Of a stretch of 34,083 nt of DNA, positions 26,101 to 34,006 are shown one piece after another (the first letter of the stretch is position 1; each line of letters starts with the position of its first letter). The notes under the pieces were generated by a model, which worked only from the letters and a program-made list of their open reading frames with translations, ran no database searches and was not told the DNA's origin. Both the position numbers and the translations under genes were made by a program. The DNA is from a virus, in the IMG/VR virus record IMGVR_UViG_3300010160_000135, positions 1 to 34,083 of that record; one strand, given 5' to 3'.

Positions 26101-29100
26101 GTTAAACACACCATATTTTGTAAATTCAATTCAAGAAGGTGTTAAAAAGTACAGAAATTACGATAATTATCCTTATGTTTCTTCGGCTTATTTATTTATC
26201 AATAGTTTACCTTTATCAACGTTAAAAGAAAAATATAAAACGTACACTGGTAATGAGTCATCGTATTCGGTTAAAGATTTAGATTATATTTTTGCGACAT
26301 TAAAGAAATTTGGTGCGATTCACAAAATACCTTACGCTTGGTTATTAAAAATAGGTTCTGTTTGGCATCGTTATAAAACATATGTAGAAACAGGTAACGA
26401 TATTTTAAATGAATCTTGGTCAGGTTTTAGTTATGTTAAAAATTATGACCCGGTAACTAATTCAGCTCAAAGAGTTTATCCATTAACAATTGATGGTGCT
26501 CAAATAGATGTTGTATTAGAAAAAGACACAATATTAGGTTTAGAGACCTCAACATTAATTAACACAGGTTTTTACCCTAAAGTGATAAATGACTTTAACG
26601 TTTTTTATCAAGGGTTTGAGATTTATTCCGGGTATACTGATACTGATATACAATTAGGGTTTAATTCTGGTGTTACTATGAATTATGTTCCTGAGGCGAT
26701 TATAAATTTAACTGAAGGTTTTGACCCAAATAGTTTAAAAAGAGATTTAAGGGTGATTCCTTGGACTATTCACGTTAATACGTCAGATAAATTATATTCA
26801 TATATCTTTCCATCTCAGGGGTCATTTATTAATCAAACGTTAAATGAATGTTTTTCAGGTTCTGGAGCAAACACTAAATTAGTTTATGAGGTTAAGGGTA
26901 ATTCAGCAATGTATAATGGTTCCGTTAGATTACTTTGGACGGCACCAAATTATGGTTACTTTGATAATAGTAAAATAACTAAATCAACCCCTACACAATA
27001 TTTAAAACAAGTGTTTTCAGGTGATAGTGACCAAGAGAATTTCTCAATAAATGGTAAGTCAAATGAATATAGTGATATTAGTGAGATGTTTTCAGTATTT
27101 GAAAAATCCGTGTTAGATTTATTTGAAACGGAGTTTTTAAATTTTTCAAAATCGGCTTATGATTATAATTCGGAGGACGACAATGTAAATTCACTACCTT
27201 CTGATAAATCTTTTAAAAATTTCCAACTTTTATTTAGAGAGTTGATGAAAGTTCCGGTAATTAATGGTACCACAAATACTAATATGGTTAACGACGCTCA
27301 ACAAAAACAATTAGTTGGGTTTACGGATAAGATTAATAGTTTCTTGAATTATAATGTGGTGTTTAAATATGGTAACCCGTCAAATTTTGATAAAAGATTA
27401 TTTTATACCTTTTCTAATTTACCGATAACCGACCCGTATACTTGGAAAAATTATACAATATCAACACCTAACGCTTTACCTCCACAGACTACATTAGTTG
27501 CGTCCCAAATCGCAAGACCAAATGTTTGGAACACATTAAGATTATATGTTGGGTTTTCAGATATACCGGAATTACAATATAAAAATAGTGGTTCGTATAT
27601 TACAGACTTTTTTATTGATTTGAATATTGCATTTACTGTTGATAACGTGATTCAGTTTGCTCCAATTATTAAAATTTATGCGACTCAAAAATTAAAAGAC
27701 AATACATTAAACTTAAACAAATTTTACGCGTTGATGAATAATTATTTAGCGTCAATGGATAAGTTTAGAAGTGATACAATTACTAATTTAATGATTGTTC
27801 TTAGAAATCAATTGCCTAATGTTAATAATTCACCTGAAGCTATTATTAATAGTAGATTAGCTGGTGACCAAACAAAAGTTGAACATTGGGAAACATTCAA
27901 AGCGTTGAACGATAAATGGATTGCCGGTGGTGATTTTAAAACTAAAACATTATTTGAAGACGTTTTATTATTAGATAGAGCGAGTAGAAATATTGGGGAA
28001 AAAATTTTTGTTGATATTTTAACTTTAAACGATAGGTTAACAAAAATTAACGATAAAACATCTATGTATACTTTTATCGCAACCATTTTAACGGAGAACA
28101 ATTTTCAGATTATGAACTTACCTTCATATGTTAACTTTTACAATGTTCAAGACGTGTCTAAAAATCCAACACCAAGAGCGGAGGGTACTTTAGAATTTGC
28201 AAACACATTATTTGGTAATTTTATGAATGTTGATTATAGAGAATCTTCACCAAAGTTGGTTTGTTTTTATGCGGGTAAAACTAGTGAACAATTGGCCATT
28301 AAAAATAATGTAGATTATAGGTTTAGAGATGACGCGTTTGATTTAACAAGACAAGGTGATAACCCATTGTTTGAAAATCAAATGGGTAAAAAAGATTGGG
28401 ATAAATCAAATAAGGTAGTTGGGTTTAATGTAGATATTGGTCCTCAAAATCAGTCTATGTTCCATTCATTTCAGGTGGCTCAAAACCCTGGTTTAGCGAC
28501 AATGGAATCATTGGCGGTTGAGACTCAAATGTCTAACTTATATAATGGTACCGGAGGTGCAACTCAAAATATTTCATTGTATAACTTATATAAAAATAGA
28601 AGTTATAGTTGTACTATATTTATGATGGGTAACGCTATGATACAACCAACAATGTATTTTAACTTACGACACGTACCGATGTTTAGTGGGCCTTATATGA
28701 TTCAAAAGGTTAATCATACCATTAGTCCGGGACAATTTGAAACAATTATTGAGGGGATAAGACAACCAACGGCTGAGTTACCTAAAATTGAGAATTATAT
28801 TCAAGTTCTTAAACAAACTTTGTTAAAATCTATTATACAAAAAGTAAAACAAGAAAAGGATGCTAAAGACGCTGCAAAAAAGAATGTATTATCTGAAAAG
28901 GCTCAAAACTACGATTCTCAAAAAGGAAATGCAAAACTTAAGGTAAATAATCAACCTAAATGTACACCTGAAAGTAAGTATAGTACTTTCCAACCAATTG
29001 AGAATCCTAAGAAAACTCGTGTTAGTTTTTCAGATGTTGCCACATCAATAAGGTATTCAGCATCTAAGAATGCTGCATTAGAGTATACTATTTTTGCGAC

Positions 29101-29962
29101 ATTATATATTGCATCGGCAAATGGAAATGAATTAATATCATATGATAACAATTACTCAAATACAACTATAGACCAATATTGGGGTGAAACATTCTCTCGT
29201 AGATGGTTTAGTGAAAAACAATATTTCTGTGCCTCATCAAATAGTGATAAATCAGATAGACCTTATGTGGGTTATAACAGTATGGCGGAATGTGTTGCTA
29301 TGTTGGCTGACAGATGGTTACCTAAAATAGGTTTAATTAAAAATCTTGATACACCTGATGATATTGCTAAATTTTGGATATTATATAATAATACAAATGA
29401 AAAACGAGAGGATAATGTCTATACATCATATGATGCGACGGAATTACAAAATTTAAAAGATAAAATTGAGGAATCGTTTAAAATATTTAATCCAACAAAA
29501 CGAAATGTTACAAATACGCAACCTCAGGTTACAAGTTCAAGACCGGCAGTAAATGTTACGCCAACACCTACACATACACCTAACCCTTCACCAACACCTA
29601 CACCACAACCACAACCACCAACACCTACGTTACCACCGGATATTAAAATAGTTAATTTAGGGTTATCGGCAACTCTTGTAGGTAATGACTATAGTTATAG
29701 TAATATCCTTCAATCTAATGGTCAATATCTTGTTTTAAGAATTGTGGACCCTAATTTTGAGTTTACTAAATTAGGTCTTAAAGGTTTTTATAATTCTAAT
29801 AATGAATCCGTACCATATGGTTGTGATGGAGGTTCAGGACCTTTAACTTGTACAGTAAATGGTAAATTACCGGGAACATATGTTATGAAACTGGAGTATT
29901 ATCCATTTAAACCTAATAGTTATCAAATGTTTGAATTAGTTAGTCCACCATTTACTCAGTAA
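23186..29962 (+). CDS. Giant baseplate hub / tail-lysin fusion protein
   Basis: A 2258-residue protein. Residues ~120-250 form a baseplate beta domain (SIDNGLLGITNIQIRQG, FLPTITMELEDIKGRAMFE, FHLTIKGYYGKA). A long Ser/Asn-rich middle part is unrecognised. Residues ~1755-1870 look hub-like: NVDIGPQNQSMFHSFQVAQN, YNLYKNRSYSCTIFMMGNAM, then RHVPMFSGPYMIQKVNHTIS and GQFETIIEGIRQP. Residues ~1949-2072 resemble a glucosaminidase/lysozyme-like domain: ALEYTIFATLYIASANGN, NNYSNTTIDQYWG, YNSMAECVAMLADRW, IAKFWILYN. A Pro/Thr-rich linker follows (2120-2152), then a ~105-residue C-terminal beta domain with a Cys pair (YGCDGGSGPLTC). Together these suggest hub, spike-lysin and tail-tip functions in one chain, as T4 gp27+gp5 combine. 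The lysin is a pattern call; the catalytic Glu is not certain. Confidence 0.7.
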   Translation: MVDKSENILVEFDYNNITIVDPNKVIDGQGKIKDRYVNQEDLVMYANLECKVLPRTKLAIGVASNDQVRTISVAAINFLNPGNKGVLNNEYTDEITGKDSLAGNGVNQPKSEKIQNQNKSDDYYIRQTILSNGKPGSIDNGLLGITNIQIRQGLDFLPTITMELEDIKGRAMFEAGNNSPYAAFFNLPYPLFHLTIKGYYGKAVKMALMLYNFTSRYDTSSGNFKISLVFYTYKYTVLNEVLMGYLKAVPYMYTSRVKIQPVKGGPANFQTQDNVAVELGYQKVKEMYSEYKSKGLIPDDFPEITVAQLKDKLDVFVKDILDKFTKQNMDPLTDVDTYSSTLNEYTKRVYYTQDSTDPSWYNKYMDTEDFFVLKDGTKVYTFKKEYKDKPNARNNAPSELEGIIKKFNDELNKNKTVGKDGSYKIDNKTDKPRIPINITLDTFKYKLSQGDIDYGESYRQRKKISQASEEEIKAFEKELINQGIFNSLDIVQKDGKKQQVFNYFIFQGGPKTFIGLTDEMYKSLESFRQKIQDDLTNALSKLLLDKGKNGIGFVPNIRNVLAVIFANGEAFLRLMDDIHTKAWDKRDSVIRKDAIFDNTTKSASQEPRENETDPVYPWPQFIVATSGEDGHGKYEIKYPGDYTVLSKTKGYLYDVWPEVEFVEEFIKGFTLKEKEDENPNKTFNELVNIQRVSVNAIEFPVSNVVYNNKEEVKFFYEIFERLYLTSNYSRLFRGTASTYDAGILTDVISETESLNIINSLTNQNPFIIQKLKQFGFNGQNFDIVLRHMSNDGNGESWQNFIRGIFNTGYIKNSVNNSSFQFINESIVTSPAGNPISSLKNEDKLVEYVKGSDNTNNFDLLDIYPFTRLSWDKSHLANGDSISDAPTSFSTKNVITYDTSSKVISNFLGDTGVNSIKPFTNFATKNVVSPIGYENNLKTFYSERTNEKQLPTEGNLRYFNYSGLVSSDQTVSMLNTPYFVNSIQEGVKKYRNYDNYPYVSSAYLFINSLPLSTLKEKYKTYTGNESSYSVKDLDYIFATLKKFGAIHKIPYAWLLKIGSVWHRYKTYVETGNDILNESWSGFSYVKNYDPVTNSAQRVYPLTIDGAQIDVVLEKDTILGLETSTLINTGFYPKVINDFNVFYQGFEIYSGYTDTDIQLGFNSGVTMNYVPEAIINLTEGFDPNSLKRDLRVIPWTIHVNTSDKLYSYIFPSQGSFINQTLNECFSGSGANTKLVYEVKGNSAMYNGSVRLLWTAPNYGYFDNSKITKSTPTQYLKQVFSGDSDQENFSINGKSNEYSDISEMFSVFEKSVLDLFETEFLNFSKSAYDYNSEDDNVNSLPSDKSFKNFQLLFRELMKVPVINGTTNTNMVNDAQQKQLVGFTDKINSFLNYNVVFKYGNPSNFDKRLFYTFSNLPITDPYTWKNYTISTPNALPPQTTLVASQIARPNVWNTLRLYVGFSDIPELQYKNSGSYITDFFIDLNIAFTVDNVIQFAPIIKIYATQKLKDNTLNLNKFYALMNNYLASMDKFRSDTITNLMIVLRNQLPNVNNSPEAIINSRLAGDQTKVEHWETFKALNDKWIAGGDFKTKTLFEDVLLLDRASRNIGEKIFVDILTLNDRLTKINDKTSMYTFIATILTENNFQIMNLPSYVNFYNVQDVSKNPTPRAEGTLEFANTLFGNFMNVDYRESSPKLVCFYAGKTSEQLAIKNNVDYRFRDDAFDLTRQGDNPLFENQMGKKDWDKSNKVVGFNVDIGPQNQSMFHSFQVAQNPGLATMESLAVETQMSNLYNGTGGATQNISLYNLYKNRSYSCTIFMMGNAMIQPTMYFNLRHVPMFSGPYMIQKVNHTISPGQFETIIEGIRQPTAELPKIENYIQVLKQTLLKSIIQKVKQEKDAKDAAKKNVLSEKAQNYDSQKGNAKLKVNNQPKCTPESKYSTFQPIENPKKTRVSFSDVATSIRYSASKNAALEYTIFATLYIASANGNELISYDNNYSNTTIDQYWGETFSRRWFSEKQYFCASSNSDKSDRPYVGYNSMAECVAMLADRWLPKIGLIKNLDTPDDIAKFWILYNNTNEKREDNVYTSYDATELQNLKDKIEESFKIFNPTKRNVTNTQPQVTSSRPAVNVTPTPTHTPNPSPTPTPQPQPPTPTLPPDIKIVNLGLSATLVGNDYSYSNILQSNGQYLVLRIVDPNFEFTKLGLKGFYNSNNESVPYGCDGGSGPLTCTVNGKLPGTYVMKLEYYPFKPNSYQMFELVSPPFTQ
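29551..29640 (+). repeat. Pro/Thr codon-repeat linker in the hub protein
   Basis: Imperfect repeats of ACACCTAC/CCAACACC encode a (P-T)n, P-Q linker between the lysin-like domain and the C-terminal domain. The repeats are short, in frame and of unequal spacing, so this is a protein linker and not a CRISPR or other DNA element. Confidence 0.6.
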
Positions 29963-29980
29963 CATTTACAAATAAACAGA

Positions 29981-29995
29981 TATTTATATATAAAA
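29981..29995 (+). promoter_or_regulatory. Putative late promoter of the 74-residue gene
   Basis: TATTTAT-AT-ATAAAAG, 5 bases before ATG 30000. With the copy at 15872, the strongest match to the consensus; includes the palindrome TTTATATATAAA. Confidence 0.65.
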
Positions 29996-29999
29996 GATT

Positions 30000-30224
30000 A
30001 TGAACACAAAATTAATATTAGACAATTATTTAGGTAAAACCACAAGAAGCTCAGAGAAAGATTTGGGTAATGGTTCTAAACAAGTATGTGATTTAGATAC
30101 GGGAGATTGTTATACTATCAGAATGAAAGATGGTTTAATAGAACGCGTGGATAACACAATGAATACAAATAAAAAAATCCAAGTTGAAACATTAACAGGT
30201 GTAAAACAATTATTAAACGGATAA
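30000..30224 (+). CDS. Small hypothetical protein with a CDLDTGDCYTIR motif
   Basis: A 74-residue protein, unrecognised by function. The core NGSKQVCDLDTGDCYTIR has two Cys seven residues apart in a beta turn, followed by MKDGLIERVDN. The gap to the next ATG is one base, giving a two-gene unit that starts from the late-type motif at 29981 and ends at the terminator at 30919. Virion or assembly role is inferred from timing and location. Confidence 0.75.
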   Translation: MNTKLILDNYLGKTTRSSEKDLGNGSKQVCDLDTGDCYTIRMKDGLIERVDNTMNTNKKIQVETLTGVKQLLNG

Positions 30225-30225
30225 A

Positions 30226-30915
30226 ATGAGAAAAATAGATAATAGAATCGTTGAAGAAATTGCTAGATATAATTCTATCAATCAATATATTGTTGAACAA
30301 GATGCAACATTACCACCACCACCGGCGGAAGACCCTAACGCTTTGCCACCGGCAGACCCAAACGCAGCTCTTCCTCCTGCTGACCCTAATGTGGTGCCAC
30401 CAGCACCGGCAGCTCCTGAAGGGCCTCAACCTGTTGACGTTGATAACGACCCTGATGTAGAGAAAGTAGATAATAACGGTAAAGTTCCTGAACAAAAAGG
30501 TGGAACAGAAGAAATTGATGTTACTGATTTAGTAACGTCTCAGAAAAAAGTTGAAGAAAAACAAGAAGAATATTTTAATAACTTATTTCAACACTTAACT
30601 GATTTAGAATCTAAATTAGGTGAGATGGACGGTCTTATGACTAAATTAAATGATATTGAAGCTAAAGTCGAGAGATATAGAGATAAAACACCTCAAGAAA
30701 AATTAGAACTAAGAAGTTTAGATTCAGGACCATTTAATCAAAAATTATCAGATTTCTTTGAAGACAAAGAAGAAGATATGGAAAAGTCCGGAAAAAATGA
30801 GTATATTTTAACTCAAGACGAAGTGGAAGATTTTTCACCAAACGAGATTAAAAAAACATTTAGAAATTTTGAAGACTCAATCCCGTCAAAAGGAGGATTC
30901 CAAAAAATATCGTAA
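30226..30915 (+). CDS. Proline-rich/coiled-coil phage protein, unknown role
   Basis: A 229-residue acidic protein. Residues ~25-70 are Pro/Ala-rich with three imperfect copies of DPNA(A)LPPA; residues ~95-155 form a likely coiled coil (KKVEEKQEEYFNNLFQHLTD, LESKLGEMDGLMTKLNDIEA), followed by conserved-looking TPQEKLELRSLDSGPFNQKL and a charged end. The first 24 residues, MRKIDNRIVEEIARYNSINQ then YIVEQ, form an amphipathic leader ending in an (I/L)xE-type site. Built like a scaffolding, head-core or connector-associated protein, but there is no direct evidence. It ends 4 bases before a strong terminator. Confidence 0.7.
   Translation: MRKIDNRIVEEIARYNSINQYIVEQDATLPPPPAEDPNALPPADPNAALPPADPNVVPPAPAAPEGPQPVDVDNDPDVEKVDNNGKVPEQKGGTEEIDVTDLVTSQKKVEEKQEEYFNNLFQHLTDLESKLGEMDGLMTKLNDIEAKVERYRDKTPQEKLELRSLDSGPFNQKLSDFFEDKEEDMEKSGKNEYILTQDEVEDFSPNEIKKTFRNFEDSIPSKGGFQKIS
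30331..30405 (+). repeat. Three tandem DPNxLPPA-type repeats
   Basis: Units at 30331-30354, 30355-30381 and 30382-30405 encode DPNALPPA, DPNAALPPA and DPNVVPPA. The units differ by synonymous bases, so the repetition is kept at protein level. Confidence 0.7.
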
Positions 30916-30918
30916 ATT

Positions 30919-30944
30919 AAAAGGGTCTTCGGGCCCTTTTTTTT
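30919..30944 (+). terminator. Strong intrinsic terminator with cUUCGg tetraloop
   Basis: Stem AAAAGGGTC / GGCCCTTTT (one G-U pair) closed by the very stable UUCG tetraloop, followed by a run of eight T. It marks the end of the tail/late region and insulates the gp32 unit. Confidence 0.92.
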
Positions 30945-30956
30945 ACAAAACAATTT

Positions 30957-30992
30957 GACAAACACACGGCTGACACTTATACTTTTATAAAC
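30957..30992 (+). promoter_or_regulatory. Candidate promoter of the gp32-like gene
   Basis: TTTG near 30957 is followed after about 20-22 bases by TATACTTTTATAAA. TACTTTTA fits TAnnTTTG at 7 of 8 positions, but the spacing is at the long end. The region ends 20 bases before ATG 31013. The motif also resembles part of the late consensus (TTTTATAAA), so dual early/late use cannot be excluded. Confidence 0.35.
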
Positions 30993-31012
30993 CTTTAAAT
31001 ATTTTAAACACT

Positions 31013-31867
31013 ATGGCGACAAATTCATTAGACGCAGTTTTGGCTCAATACGAGAAAGCAAAACAAGGTAGTACTTCTTCTACCTCAAAATTCACACAAG
31101 AAGAAAGAATGAAAAAATACTTCGCGGCAATCCTTCAAGATAAGGAAACTCAAGGCCAAAGAAGATTAAGAATCTTACCAACTACAGATGGTTCTTCACC
31201 ATTTAAAGAAGTTTGGTACCACGAGATTCAAGTTGATGGAAAATTCCAAAAATTTTATGACCCGGGAAAAAATGACAATGAACGTTCACCTTTAACTGAG
31301 GTTTACGAAGAATTACGTTCAACAGGTAAAGAAGAAGATAAAAAATTAGCTTCAAATTACTTGGCACGTAAATTTTACATTGTTAAAGTTATTGATAGAG
31401 ATAACGAAGAAGATGGTGTTAAATTTTGGAGATTCAAATCTAACTACAAAAATGAAGGTATCTATGACAAAATCATTCCTATCTACAGAAACAAAGGAGA
31501 TATTGCTGACCCTGAAAAAGGTAGAGACCTTATCCTTGAATTAACTAAAGCTAAAACTCCAAAAGGGGCTTACTACACAGTAATTCAAACAGTTATGTAT
31601 GACGATGCTGGTCCTATTCACGAGAATAAAACAACATCTGAAAGTTGGATTAACGATGAGTTGACTTGGGAAGATGTTTACTCTAAAAAACCGGTTGAAT
31701 ACTTAGAAGCTATTGCAAGAGGTGAAACTCCAAAATGGAACTCTGATAAAGGTGGTTATGATTATGGTAACTCTGATGAGTCTGAAGTATCATTTGGTGG
31801 TTCTAAACCATCGGCTCCGATTGACCCACAAGCGGGAGATGAAGAGGATGATGATATGCCGTTCTAA
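31013..31867 (+). CDS. Single-stranded DNA-binding protein, gp32-like, without zinc finger
   Basis: Coats single-stranded DNA for replication, recombination and repair. It is 284 residues (T4 gp32: 301), with the gp32-type ssDNA-binding core pattern: ILPTTDGSSPFKEVWYHEIQ, ASNYLARKFYIVKVIDRDNE, KFWRFKSNYKNEGIYDKI, and GAYYTVIQT near residue 185. The basic N-terminal region (residues 1-45) fits the self-association domain. The zinc-finger cysteines and histidine of T4 gp32 are absent; there is no Cys in the whole protein. The C-terminal tail, QAGDEEDDDMPF, ends like the bacterial SSB tip (DDDIPF). It lies directly upstream of the recombinase gene, as expected for gp32/UvsX cooperation. Confidence 0.88.
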   Translation: MATNSLDAVLAQYEKAKQGSTSSTSKFTQEERMKKYFAAILQDKETQGQRRLRILPTTDGSSPFKEVWYHEIQVDGKFQKFYDPGKNDNERSPLTEVYEELRSTGKEEDKKLASNYLARKFYIVKVIDRDNEEDGVKFWRFKSNYKNEGIYDKIIPIYRNKGDIADPEKGRDLILELTKAKTPKGAYYTVIQTVMYDDAGPIHENKTTSESWINDELTWEDVYSKKPVEYLEAIARGETPKWNSDKGGYDYGNSDESEVSFGGSKPSAPIDPQAGDEEDDDMPF

Positions 31868-31889
31868 TCAAACAAAACTTATATTACTT

Positions 31890-31924
31890 AACATAGACAC
31901 GAACATAGACATCGTGTCTATGTT
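31890..31924 (+). other. Alternative hairpins between gp32-like and recombinase genes
   Basis: AACATAGACACGA (31890-31902) can pair perfectly with TCGTGTCTATGTT (31912-31924), 13 bp with a 9-base loop. The loop region contains a second copy, AACATAGACA (31902-31911), which can instead pair with TGTCTATGTT (31915-31924), 10 bp with a 3-base loop TCG. The two pairings exclude each other. No T-tract follows, so it is not a standard terminator. It may stabilise gp32 mRNA or act as a regulatory switch. Confidence 0.7.
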
Positions 31925-31963
31925 ATCTAATAAAACCACTAAAAATTAAATTAACATATATAT

Positions 31964-32971
31964 ATGGCAATTAAAAAACACGATTTTAAGTCCATTAAGG
32001 ACAAATTCTCAACATCGGCAAAATATAAGCCACAAAGTTTTTTTGACTTAGGTCCTGACTTTTTGGATGCTGTTGGATTACCTGGTCCGGCTATAGGACA
32101 CTTAAATATGTTCTTGGGTCATTCAGACACAGGAAAAACAACAGCTTTGGTAAAAACTGCTATTGATGCTCAGAAAAAAGGTATTTTACCGGTATTCATA
32201 ATTACTGAACAGAAATGGTCGTTTGAACACGCTAAATTAATGGGTTTTCAATGTGAGGAAGTTGTTGATGAAGAAACCGGAGAATTAGATTGGGATGGAT
32301 TTTACATATTCAATAATAATTTTAATTATATTGAGGAAATTACGGATTATATTAATTCATTATTAGATGCTCAAGAAAAAGGTGAGTTAGATTATAGTTT
32401 ATGTATTATGTGGGATTCTGTTGGTTCAGTTCCTTGTAAAATGACCTTTGAAGGTAAAGGTGGTAAGATGCACAACGCGTCGGCATTATCGGATAAAATA
32501 GGTATGGGTATTAATCAAAGAATATCGGGGTCTCGTAAAGCAGATTCAAAATATGAAAATACTTTGATTATTGTAAACCAACCTTGGGTTGAGTTACCTG
32601 ATAATCCATTTGGACAACCTAAAATTATGGCGAAGGGTGGAAATGCTATTTGGTTAAACTCATCTTTAGTGTTTTTATTTGGGAATCAAAAAGGTGCTGG
32701 AACAAATAAAATAACTGCGACCAAAGATAAGAGAAGTATTAAATTTGCTGTTAGGAGTAAAGTTTCGGTTTTAAAAAATCACATAAATGGGCTTGGTTAT
32801 GAAGATGGTAAAATTATAGTAACTCCTCACGGATTTTTAGCCGGTAAAGACTCAACAGAAGAAAAATCAAATATTGAAAAATATAAAAAAGAGTATGCGG
32901 ATTATTGGAAAACAATTATTGGTACTGATGGTGATTTTGATTTAAAAGAAGAAAAAGAAGAAAAAGAGTAG
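31964..32971 (+). CDS. UvsX/RecA-like recombinase
   Basis: DNA-strand-exchange ATPase that works with the gp32-like protein in recombination-dependent replication. A canonical Walker A GHSDTGKTT (residues 52-60) is followed by FIITEQKW with catalytic Glu82 at the RecA E96 position, Walker B CIMWDSVGSV (D151), and MHNASALSDKIGMGINQRIS for the DNA-binding loop region, then NQPWVELP and AKGGNAIW. The T4 UvsX P-loop is degenerate; here it is consensus-like, closer to RecA. 335 residues; the acidic Lys/Glu-rich end is like UvsX. It starts 40 bases after the alternative hairpin. Promoter not obvious; probably read through from the gp32 unit. Confidence 0.9.
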   Translation: MAIKKHDFKSIKDKFSTSAKYKPQSFFDLGPDFLDAVGLPGPAIGHLNMFLGHSDTGKTTALVKTAIDAQKKGILPVFIITEQKWSFEHAKLMGFQCEEVVDEETGELDWDGFYIFNNNFNYIEEITDYINSLLDAQEKGELDYSLCIMWDSVGSVPCKMTFEGKGGKMHNASALSDKIGMGINQRISGSRKADSKYENTLIIVNQPWVELPDNPFGQPKIMAKGGNAIWLNSSLVFLFGNQKGAGTNKITATKDKRSIKFAVRSKVSVLKNHINGLGYEDGKIIVTPHGFLAGKDSTEEKSNIEKYKKEYADYWKTIIGTDGDFDLKEEKEEKE

Positions 32972-32993
32972 TAACGAATACAAACAAAAACAA

Positions 32994-33998
32994 GTGACTA
33001 AAACACTTTTGGTTGACGGAAACAATTTAGTAAAAATTGGATTCCACGGGGTTAAAGATTATTATCACAATGGAAAACACATAGGTGCCTTATGGCACTT
33101 TGTGAATACCATTAGACGATTCATAGACGAACAAAACTTTGATAAGGTTGTTGTTATGTGGGACGGTGATGATAACTCTTCTGCCCGTAAACTTATTTAC
33201 CCCCAATACAAAGAACAACGTAGAGACAGAGACAACGAGTATAAGTTAGATTCTTTCACTGAGCAGAAAGAGAGAATCAAACAATACTTAGAGGACTGTT
33301 ATATAAGACAAATCAACGTAGATAATAACGAAGCGGATGATTTGATTGCTTACTACTGCCAAATCTCGGAGAACGAACAAAAGACCATCTATTCGGGGGA
33401 TAAAGACCTTACCCAACTTATATCGGATAAGGTATCGGTCTATTATCCAAGAACCAAAGAAACTTATAGTCTTGGAAGTAAAATCAAATGTGATTTTTAC
33501 GAATTCCCACATCAAAACATTAAAACTTATAAGATATTATCGGGAGATAAATCGGACAATATTGATGGGATATATGGGTTGGGTGAAAAGACACTTATTA
33601 AGTTTTTTCCTGAGTTACTTGAAAAACCGGTTTCAATTACCGATATTTTAGAAAAGGCTGAAATTCTACTGAAGGAAAATAAAGATAATAAAACACTACA
33701 AAATTTGTTATCCGGTAAGACTAAGAGTGGTGTTTATGGTGATGAATATTTTGTTATTAACGAAAAAATCATAAATTTGTCAAATCCTCTAATTAGCGAC
33801 GAGGCTAAGGAACTTGTTGAGTTATATTATAGAGAAACTTTGGACCCTGATGGAAGGGGTCATAGAGGTCTTATTAAGATGATGATGGAAGATGGTTTTT
33901 TTAAGTATCTACCAAAAGGAGATGACGCGTGGGTTAATTTTGTTAGACCCTTTTTAAAACTAACAAGAAAAGAAAAAAGAAATTACAAAAACAATTAA
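32994..33998 (+). CDS. 5'-3' exonuclease / RNase H (FEN family)
   Basis: Flap/5'-3' exonuclease removing RNA primers from Okazaki fragments, the role of T4 Rnh. Motifs: LLVDGNN (D8), VVVMWDGDDNSSARK (D57), NEADDLIAYY (E113, D115, D116), YSGDKDLTQL (D136, D138), then the helix-two-turn-helix-like LSGDKSDNIDGIYGLGEKTL (residues 182-201), all characteristic of FEN/Pol I 5' exonucleases. It starts with GTG at 32994; no better ATG lies near the motif. The gap to the recombinase gene is 22 bases, so they are co-transcribed. The C-terminal ~90 residues are an extension shared with T4-like phage enzymes. Confidence 0.92.
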   Translation: MTKTLLVDGNNLVKIGFHGVKDYYHNGKHIGALWHFVNTIRRFIDEQNFDKVVVMWDGDDNSSARKLIYPQYKEQRRDRDNEYKLDSFTEQKERIKQYLEDCYIRQINVDNNEADDLIAYYCQISENEQKTIYSGDKDLTQLISDKVSVYYPRTKETYSLGSKIKCDFYEFPHQNIKTYKILSGDKSDNIDGIYGLGEKTLIKFFPELLEKPVSITDILEKAEILLKENKDNKTLQNLLSGKTKSGVYGDEYFVINEKIINLSNPLISDEAKELVELYYRETLDPDGRGHRGLIKMMMEDGFFKYLPKGDDAWVNFVRPFLKLTRKEKRNYKNN

Positions 33999-34006
33999 TT
34001 AAAACT

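Noticed and set aside
27808-28101. Antisense open frame inside the hub gene.
   Set aside because: It lies entirely within a clearly coding plus-strand gene, has composition expected from the reverse of it, and has no promoter or recognisable domain.
29551-29640. Short repeated units that could suggest a CRISPR or satellite array.
   Set aside because: Repeats are in frame, of irregular length and encode a Pro/Thr linker; no spacers and no cas-like genes are present.
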